From an uncultured Chthonomonas sp. (GTDB lineage: Bacteria > Armatimonadota > Chthonomonadetes > Chthonomonadales > CAJBBX01), in the NCBI GenBank assembly GCA_903886985.1, contig CAISOI010000013.1:1-10750 (forward strand): a DNA stretch of 10,750 bases, given 5' to 3'. The position numbers were made by a program, and so were the translations under genes. Below are positions 5,477-10,750 of this stretch, one piece after another (the stretch's first letter is position 1; each line of letters opens with the position of its first letter). The notes under the pieces are model-generated. The model saw nothing but the letters and a program-made list of their open reading frames with translations, did not search any database and was not told the origin of the DNA.

Positions 5477-7843
5477 TTAACCGCCAACTGGATCTGAGTC
5501 GGGACCGTTCCCGCCAGCGTTTACTGCAACAACAATATAATAGTATGTCGCAAAAGGGTTTGCACTCGTATCTTCAAATGCAGGTCCTAAAAGGCCCGTC
5601 TTAATAACACTGTATGTTCCACTCAATGTAGAACTTCGCTTAACAGAGTAGCTACTGGCCATAGTAATACCTGTCCAAGACAAATACTTACTGCGAACAC
5701 GATTCGAAATATCAATACCCTGCACTTTTCCAGGTGGCGTCATCGTCAGGGTCACAGCTGCCGTTGGAGATAATGGCCCTGCCCCATTTGCATTTGTTCC
5801 CTGCACCTGGTAATAATACGTTCCACCATTCCTGCTCACCGTAGTATCAACTGCAGCGGGACCGGCGATTCCACTTAGTATCTGGATGAACGGACCATTT
5901 GGAGAAGTTGCCTGATACAGATTATAACCCGTTGCTCGTGCGGTAGAGTTCCAAGTCAGGTATGCAAATCTTCCGAACTGTGTGCCAGATAAACCAGAGG
6001 GCATAACAGGCTGAGGTGCATAAACGTCCACGCGAACCTCATTTGAGTATCCACTAGTTCCATACGGATTTTTTGCCTGAACAACATAATAATAGGTTGC
6101 ACCCGAAGTGACAGAAATATCCTGGAAAGCCGGACCATATGCTGCGGGATATACGACCGTATATGGCCCCCCAGAAGTTGTCGAGCGACTAATGACATAA
6201 CTCGCAGTTTGTGTGGCTCCTAGCCATTTAAGGAGCACATTAGTACCCCATGTTGAGGTGAAGTTAATATACGGAACACCAGGTAATTTTGACGGATCCT
6301 GAGGAACAACATCGACAATATTTGAAAAGCTTCCTGTACCTGCTTGGTTAACGCCTGCGACACTGTAGTAATAATTAGTGCCGTTAGTCAGATTCGTATC
6401 CGTGTACGTGGTACCACTTGCCACGGTGGCAATAGTTGTAAATGGTCCGGTGATAGCCAGACCCCGGGTAACAACGTAGTTTTCTGCACCTACAACCGGC
6501 AGCCAATTCAAGACTGCTCCGTGGTTAATTCCTGAACCGAACAGAGACGATGGTGCCGCACACAATACCAAGCTGGATTGTGTAGCCGCTAAGATAGCGC
6601 CATAAACGTTCAGCCTTCCGCTTCCTGAGGCAATCGTGCGACCTTGATACGGAGTATATGAACTGGCACTGCCGGTGATAAAACTAGTCACAGCAGAGAC
6701 CGATGCATTTGGAAACTCCGCCAGAATCATTGCAGCTGTTGCCGCGACTTGAGGTGTTGACGCTGAGGTACCAGAATAAAGGGTGTAATCCCCTTCCCAT
6801 GAAGTCGTGACAATTGACCGTCCAGGAGCAAGGATATTGACACGATTACCATAATTGGAAAACGGAATTAGCGAATTGTCGGCTTCGATCGAACCGACCG
6901 AGATAACTCCACTGTTGCTCGCGGGATATTCCAGAGCGCTGGTACCATCATTTCCTGCAGCCGCTACAACCACGCACCCCTTCCCGATAGCATATTGACA
7001 CGCAGCATCAACCGTTGCAGAGTATGTTTGGCTGCTGAAACAAAGATTAATAACGTTGGCACCGTGATCCACGGCCCATGTAATTCCATTGGCAATGCTT
7101 GTATCCGTTCCAACTCTAAACCTATTTAACGCCTTTACCGGCATAACTCGGATCTTCGAATTTGAGCCCGCATAGGCTGGATTCCATCCTCCGATGCCGG
7201 CCATTCCTACTCCGTTATTAATTGACGCAAACCCAATGCCTGCGACCGAGGTTCCGTGCCCCTCATCATCGTTTGCATTTGAACTATTGTCAATCGAGTT
7301 ATGCATAATCGGCGTGTTGGAATTATCTCTGTAGATGGTCGAAACTAAGTCTTCGTGGTCTAGAGTAATCCCCGTGTCGACAATTGCAACTACAGTGACT
7401 GCCTGTGGCTTCCACAGATCCCAAGCTCTCTCAACGTTTACTTGAGCTAAACTAGGTTGAAGATAGTATTGCGGGTCATTGGGAATTGAAGCTGCTTTAA
7501 ATACCACGCCTGACTCAGCAAACCCTACACCTGGCAACGTCTTCAGGAGCTTTACGGCCAACTGCTTGTTAACTGAGGAATGAAGTTTAAGCACATAAGT
7601 GCCAATTTGCGGGTTTGAGAGAGTTGCAATACCCAAACGGTTAATCGCTCGTCTGCTGATAGGATTTGCCATTACCTTGCTAGGTGCCTGAAAAATCACA
7701 GTCTGTTTTGAGGCTGTGGTGGAACCGTTGCAAGTATCGGAAATTAGGAACAATGATGTGACGAGTGCTAAAGCACTAACAAGGCGCAATTGCCGAACAA
7801 TGTGGGCGGCATCTGGGCGACCACTTCGAAAGAATTTCAACAC
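5477..7843 (-). CDS. Secreted subtilisin-like (S8) serine protease with four FN3 domains
   Basis: A 788-residue exported endopeptidase. The signal peptide has a long basic n-region and a core LVSALALVTSLFLIS (21-35). A propeptide of the inhibitor I9-like type follows (about 45-118) and ends at PNDPQYY, the usual pro/mature junction region. The catalytic domain spans about 130-420 with Asp156 (VDTG), His196 (GHGTSVAG), oxyanion Asn298 (AAAGNDG) and Ser360 (SGTSASTP), all intact. Four FN3 domains end the protein (about 430-515, 521-607, 610-700, 703-788), each with a TYYY-type strand. No PEP-CTERM, LPXTG or other sorting tail is seen, so free secretion is likely. The start is GTG at 7843 with AAAGGAAG 3 nt upstream (core AGGA 5 nt); the next codon, TTG, is an alternative. 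It is paralogous to the protease encoded upstream. An unusual Cys268 sits in NLCFS, where the paralogue has NLSLG. Confidence 0.93.
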   Translation of the reverse strand: MLKFFRSGRPDAAHIVRQLRLVSALALVTSLFLISDTCNGSTTASKQTVIFQAPSKVMANPISRRAINRLGIATLSNPQIGTYVLKLHSSVNKQLAVKLLKTLPGVGFAESGVVFKAASIPNDPQYYLQPSLAQVNVERAWDLWKPQAVTVVAIVDTGITLDHEDLVSTIYRDNSNTPIMHNSIDNSSNANDDEGHGTSVAGIGFASINNGVGMAGIGGWNPAYAGSNSKIRVMPVKALNRFRVGTDTSIANGITWAVDHGANVINLCFSSQTYSATVDAACQYAIGKGCVVVAAAGNDGTSALEYPASNSGVISVGSIEADNSLIPFSNYGNRVNILAPGRSIVTTSWEGDYTLYSGTSASTPQVAATAAMILAEFPNASVSAVTSFITGSASSYTPYQGRTIASGSGRLNVYGAILAATQSSLVLCAAPSSLFGSGINHGAVLNWLPVVGAENYVVTRGLAITGPFTTIATVASGTTYTDTNLTNGTNYYYSVAGVNQAGTGSFSNIVDVVPQDPSKLPGVPYINFTSTWGTNVLLKWLGATQTASYVISRSTTSGGPYTVVYPAAYGPAFQDISVTSGATYYYVVQAKNPYGTSGYSNEVRVDVYAPQPVMPSGLSGTQFGRFAYLTWNSTARATGYNLYQATSPNGPFIQILSGIAGPAAVDTTVSRNGGTYYYQVQGTNANGAGPLSPTAAVTLTMTPPGKVQGIDISNRVRSKYLSWTGITMASSYSVKRSSTLSGTYSVIKTGLLGPAFEDTSANPFATYYYIVVAVNAGGNGPDSDPVGG
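5486..6556 (-). repeat. Four tandem FN3 domains in the downstream protease
   Basis: Four FN3 units of about 85-95 residues occupy residues 430-786. Shared landmarks are a W in the second strand (LNW, LKW, LTW, LSW), a G-P-[FY] or G-T-Y turn and a terminal T-Y-Y-Y/N-Y-Y-Y strand followed by N-x-x-G. The third unit (about 5743-6016) has no counterpart in the neighbouring protease. Such domains usually bind polysaccharide or protein surfaces or act as spacers; their ligand here is unknown. Confidence 0.85.
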
Positions 7844-8197
7844 TGGCTTCCTTTCATAATAGAAGGATTAACTTTATCAACATAAGATATACAATATTTG
7901 CAAAAAAACAACACCATAGTGGTTAGTTACAGCCTGAAAATATTATCACTCGCTCTAAAGCCCATCAACTTTAATACCGAACTGCATGCCTCATCTATAA
8001 CATACGGTTACCACATGTGTACATTTAAGATACTATTATGTTATACCCTGCAGTTCCCATATTTGTATATTGTTCGGAAGTTTGGATTACAGAACTTTTG
8101 AGTTTTGGTACAGGGAGAATTGACCTGTCTCTAACGGAAAGACAAAATCATAGAGCCTACCACGTGGGCAAGCTCTATGAACTATGTCGAACGTCGA
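7844..8197. other. AT-rich spacer between the two protease genes
   Basis: These 354 bp hold no convincing gene. The right end contains the terminator of the upstream protease (8141-8180). The left end carries the AAAGGAAG ribosome site (7847-7854) of the downstream protease. A weak TTGTTT/TATCTT pair with a 16-bp spacer on the - strand (about 7885-7915) might be its promoter. The centre (about 7900-8110) is AT-rich, with nothing recognisable. Short open frames exist on the + strand but have no supporting signals. Confidence 0.6.
8141..8180 (-). terminator. Intrinsic terminator of the upstream protease gene
   Basis: Read on the - strand, TCATAGAGCTTGCC pairs with GGTAGGCTCTATGA over 14 bp (two G-T wobbles) around the 5-nt loop CACGT, then TTTTGTCTTT follows. 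It lies 17 bp beyond the TAA at 8198. The two protease genes are therefore probably transcribed separately. Confidence 0.9.
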
Positions 8198-10306
8198 TTA
8201 ATGAGGTGTTCCAGAGGCCACTGCCGAATCCGCACTCAATCCAGAAGAATTGGCCGAATCCACGACGTAATAGTACGTGACTCCATTTGTGAGAAGTACG
8301 TCCTGAAACATCGCTCCCTGCACATTGCTGCCAACCACTGTGAAAGGACCAGTTGCCGAGAGACTCCGCTTAACAGTAAAGCTCGTTGCTCCGGATACAT
8401 TATTCCAAGACAAAAGGCAATACTTATCCCCTGTAGTAACCACCAGTCCCGTGGGAGTTGCCGGAGGAGATGCAGCGACCGGTCGACCGGACACTTCTAC
8501 CGACGCTTGACTAGAACCGTAGCTGTTGGTGGCGTAGATCCGGTAATAGTAAGTAGTGCCATTAACCAGGTGGATATCCTGCATTCCGGGACCTCCCAGA
8601 TTTGTTGCCACGGTAGTGTACGGTCCGCCTGAAACTGTCGACCGTTCAACCGAATATCCCCCAGCCCTGCTGGACGAGGACCACAACAACAGAACGGATG
8701 TGTTCATGTTCGTAACACTAATTCCAGTAGGAACTGTAGGAAGGGTCGCCGGATCTACTGGTACTACTGACACCGCATTACTCCCAGCCCCTTCTCCTCC
8801 AGAGTTCGAACCGGCTACATAATAGTAATATGTGGTCCCATTTGTAATGCCTGTGTCGGAATAAGATGTAGTAAGCACGTTACTGGCAACTTGTGAAAAC
8901 CCAGTCGTTGCATTTGTCGACCGATAGACATCGTACGTCGAGGCACCTAAAGCAGCGTGCCAATTCAAACTGGCTCCGTGATTTGCAGAGACTGCAGTCA
9001 ACGAAGTAGGAGCCCCGGGCACGGGGTTAAGCGTAATTGCTGCCTGAAGTGCTTTGGCAGCATTCAGTCTGCCACCCAGAGTGCTTATCACATGATTGTA
9101 ATACGGAATGTATCCATCTGTGTTGTGCGTCACCAAATCGGATACCTGCGACGCACTTAGCTGAGGATACATTGCCTTGATCATCGCGGCAACCCCAGTT
9201 ACATGCGGAGTTGCAATTGAGGTTCCCCACTGGAGTTGATAGCTTTGACCGGGCCAGGTCGACAGTACACCATTCCCAGGGGCAAGCACTTTAACCCAAT
9301 CCCCAAAGTTTGACCACGGAGTGATATTGTCTGTTTCGTCAGAGGCTGCTACAGAGATTACGTTATTGTATGCCGCCGGATAGAACAACGCAGAACTGCC
9401 CGAATTACCCGCTGCTGCTGCTACTACAACGCCGTGGCTAATGGCATATTGAATAGCACTATCGAGGGCGGCTGTGTAATCTGAAGAACCCAGGCTTAGA
9501 TTGATAACATTAGCACCATGATTGACTGCCCAAATAATGCCGTTCGAGACCCCATAATCATCGCCAGTACCATACGCATCCAAAACCTTCACCGGCATAA
9601 CTTTTACGAATGATGTTGAATTTGGTACCGCGGGATTCCACCCTGCGATTCCAGCAATTCCAGTTCCATTGTTGATGGATGCTGAAGCAACTCCCGCAAC
9701 GGATGTGCCATGTCCGTTGTCATCGGACGCATTGGCAGTACCATCCAAAGCGTTGTATGAAATAGGATTGCCACCAGAATCTCTCAGAATTGCATTCGAT
9801 AAATCCGAGTGATTGTAATCTACACCCGTGTCGAGCACCGCGACAACTACCGTCGACTTGGGGTTATAGATATCCCACGCATTGTTCGCTTTAATCAATT
9901 GCGGTGCGTATTGGCTGGAATAATATGTATCGTTGGGATCAGAGCACATCCTCCGGATCGCGTTTCGTTCAACGCTCAGTACTCCCTTGGTTCTTCTTAA
10001 CTGTTTCACAACTGCGGAAAAGTCTGAACTCGATTTAGTGCGAACGCGTAAAACCCCAATTTCGCGCTGAAAGTGAACCACTCCCCCATCTTTGCCCAGC
10101 CCTCGCTTAACATTAGCAATACTGGAAGAGTTCGAATCAACTACGACAATAAGGTCATTGGGCAAGAAGTGACTACTTTGAGCATTGCCCGTATGAGGAA
10201 TGGTTGTGCACACCAAGCACAAAAAGCAGATTACTAAAAGGTGAAAGGTTGTCGGTTTCCGATAAGACATTTGCATTCTCACTTTCGTCATAATGTGTTG
10301 CAGCAA
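8198..10306 (-). CDS. Secreted subtilisin-like (S8) serine protease with three FN3 domains
   Basis: An exported endopeptidase of up to 702 residues. The hydrophobic signal core FHLLVICFLCLVC (21-33) is followed by a likely cleavage after GNA (about 42). An I9-like propeptide (about 48-118) ends near DPNDTYYSSQY. The catalytic domain (about 132-425) has Asp159 (LDTG), His199 (GHGTSVAG), oxyanion Asn301 (AAAGNSG) and Ser363 (WGTSIATPHVTG), all intact and closer to consensus than the paralogue. Three FN3 domains follow (about 428-516, 522-610, 614-700). No membrane anchor or sorting tail is seen. The start is uncertain: the longest frame begins with TTG at 10306. ATG at 10291, 10276 or 10270 would all keep the signal peptide, and the last gives a compact n-region (SYRKPTT). 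No strong Shine-Dalgarno decides it; GTGAG near 10280 is the best, before ATG 10270. The gene ends at a strong terminator. Confidence 0.93.
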   Translation of the reverse strand: MLQHIMTKVRMQMSYRKPTTFHLLVICFLCLVCTTIPHTGNAQSSHFLPNDLIVVVDSNSSSIANVKRGLGKDGGVVHFQREIGVLRVRTKSSSDFSAVVKQLRRTKGVLSVERNAIRRMCSDPNDTYYSSQYAPQLIKANNAWDIYNPKSTVVVAVLDTGVDYNHSDLSNAILRDSGGNPISYNALDGTANASDDNGHGTSVAGVASASINNGTGIAGIAGWNPAVPNSTSFVKVMPVKVLDAYGTGDDYGVSNGIIWAVNHGANVINLSLGSSDYTAALDSAIQYAISHGVVVAAAAGNSGSSALFYPAAYNNVISVAASDETDNITPWSNFGDWVKVLAPGNGVLSTWPGQSYQLQWGTSIATPHVTGVAAMIKAMYPQLSASQVSDLVTHNTDGYIPYYNHVISTLGGRLNAAKALQAAITLNPVPGAPTSLTAVSANHGASLNWHAALGASTYDVYRSTNATTGFSQVASNVLTTSYSDTGITNGTTYYYYVAGSNSGGEGAGSNAVSVVPVDPATLPTVPTGISVTNMNTSVLLLWSSSSRAGGYSVERSTVSGGPYTTVATNLGGPGMQDIHLVNGTTYYYRIYATNSYGSSQASVEVSGRPVAASPPATPTGLVVTTGDKYCLLSWNNVSGATSFTVKRSLSATGPFTVVGSNVQGAMFQDVLLTNGVTYYYVVDSANSSGLSADSAVASGTPH
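8207..9019 (-). repeat. Three tandem FN3 domains in the upstream protease
   Basis: Residues about 430-700 form three FN3 units with the landmarks LNW, LLW and LSW and terminal TTYYY or VTYYY strands. The linker after the first unit (VVPVDPATLPTVP) matches the corresponding linker of the other protease (VVPQDPSKLPGVP). Units 1 and 2 are therefore positional equivalents in both proteins. Confidence 0.85.
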
Positions 10307-10503
10307 GTTCTCGGGTCATTAATTGAATAAATGGCAAGTAAAAGCTCTATCCGGCTCTTTAAAGTTGGCGACATCACTACAGCACCATCACATTGGGTAA
10401 GATCAACCCAATACAACCGTCAAAACAGTGATATCTATAACAAACACAAACTAGGGAAGGGTCAAGTCATTTTATTTCTTTGCGAGAACGGCTAAGTGAA
10501 TCT
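10307..10503. other. Divergent intergenic region between the protease and the right-edge gene
   Basis: About 200 bp that should hold promoters for both directions. No consensus promoter stands out on the - strand. On + there is a lone TATAAC (10436-10441) without a fitting -35. The one clear structure is the dyad at 10392-10412. Confidence 0.5.
10392..10412. promoter_or_regulatory. Inverted repeat, candidate operator
   Basis: ATTGGGT and ACCCAAT form perfect 7-bp arms around a 7-bp centre (aagatca), 21 bp in total. No T-run follows on either strand, so it is not a terminator. Its place between divergent genes suits a dimeric regulator site, but no regulator is known. Confidence 0.4.
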
Positions 10504-10750
10504 ATGGCCGCAGGTGTAGAGCTAATGCTGGAAGGTATGGTAGCCGAATTCAAACGCCGACACAAGAGTTGGAAACAGTTTACAGACATGAGTTTGTGTA
10601 AGGCCATTATGGTGCCTATGGATAAAATTTTAATCGATACTACAATGCAACGCAAGGTCAATTTTAAACATATTCTAAACATTCTTCAATATTTCGAAGA
10701 AACAATGATTATGGCAATCCAAGTGTATGAGGATCCAGAAAAGCCAGGAC
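10504..10750 (+). CDS. Partial protein, possible ParB-like N-terminal domain, truncated by the window edge
   Basis: From ATG 10504 the frame stays open for 82 codons to the window end. It is also open upstream to the stop at 10438-10440, with TTG 10480 as an alternative start that adds MRERLSES. Neither start has a convincing ribosome site (AAGTGA 4 nt before the ATG is the best). The visible part is a basic helical stretch (about 12-24), then VPMDKILIDTTMQR (37-50), FKHILNILQYFEE (54-66) and MAIQVYEDPEKPG (70-82). The order 'I-x-x-D ... Q-R ... helix ... I-x-V' resembles the start of ParB/sulfiredoxin-like domains, which continue with a GQH(R/T) motif that would lie beyond the window. The existence of the gene is likely; the family is a tentative inference. 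Confidence 0.55.
   Translation, partial: MAAGVELMLEGMVAEFKRRHKSWKQFTDMSLCKAIMVPMDKILIDTTMQRKVNFKHILNILQYFEETMIMAIQVYEDPEKPG

Noticed and set aside
7898..8280. Short + strand frames in the spacer between the proteases
   Set aside because: The sequence is AT-rich with atypical composition. There is no ribosome site, and part overlaps the terminator and the end of the protease gene.
8177..8632. 151-codon open frame on + opposite the FN3 part of the upstream protease
   Set aside because: It is antisense to a well-supported coding region, rich in Arg, Cys and Ser, with no recognisable domain or ribosome site.
5486..9019. Repetitive DNA resembling a mobile or CRISPR-like array
   Set aside because: The repetition is explained at protein level by diverged FN3 domains. 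There are no identical short repeats with regular spacers.
10307..10503. Riboswitch or other structured leader upstream of the upstream protease
   Set aside because: Beyond the 7-bp dyad I see no conserved riboswitch core or multi-stem arrangement.
10467..10682. 71-codon open frame on - at the right edge
   Set aside because: The opposite + frame is open through the window end and has a more protein-like pattern. The - frame lacks a ribosome site and recognisable motif.

Overview
The window reads as chromosomal DNA of a diderm-type bacterium of moderate GC content. The evidence for this is a lipoprotein with an LSGC lipobox, a MacB/FtsX-fold permease, secreted subtilases with fibronectin type III (FN3) tails, and a bacterial prfA-prmC pair. 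Nothing here fixes the phylum. The FN3-tailed subtilases and TPR proteins would suit an environmental lineage such as Armatimonadota, but that is a guess.

Left part (1-3264, all + strand): the C-terminal two thirds of peptide chain release factor 1 (prfA), then prmC 6 bp later, which encodes the methylase of the release-factor GGQ motif. An ABC-2-type transporter ATPase follows, its ATG overlapping the prmC stop as ATGA. After 55 bp comes a TPR lipoprotein that must start at TTG. The first three genes look like one transcription unit.

Middle (3265-5334): a tRNA-His (GTG) gene with its own sigma70-like promoter and a strong intrinsic terminator. Next is a MacB-like ABC permease on + whose perfect TATAAT lies 8 bp before its ATG, so the mRNA is probably leaderless. 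Converging on it from the - strand is a small protein with a TPR-like helical part and a C-terminal CxxC/CxxC zinc ribbon.

Right part (5477-10306, - strand): two tandem paralogous secreted S8 (subtilisin) proteases. Each has a signal peptide, a propeptide, an intact Asp/His/Asn/Ser catalytic set and an FN3 tail. The upstream copy (8198-10306) carries three FN3 domains and the downstream copy (5477-7843) four. A 14-bp-stem terminator and a 354-bp AT-rich spacer separate them, so they are probably separate transcription units.

Right edge (10307-10750): a divergent intergenic region with a 7-7-7 dyad, then the start of a + strand reading frame that runs off the window and resembles the beginning of a ParB-like domain.

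No CRISPR array, insertion sequence or recognisable riboswitch was seen. Most of the window is explained by known families. The parts most worth a second look are the protease pair with its FN3 copy-number difference, the probable leaderless genes, the mismatched ABC components and the truncated right-edge gene.
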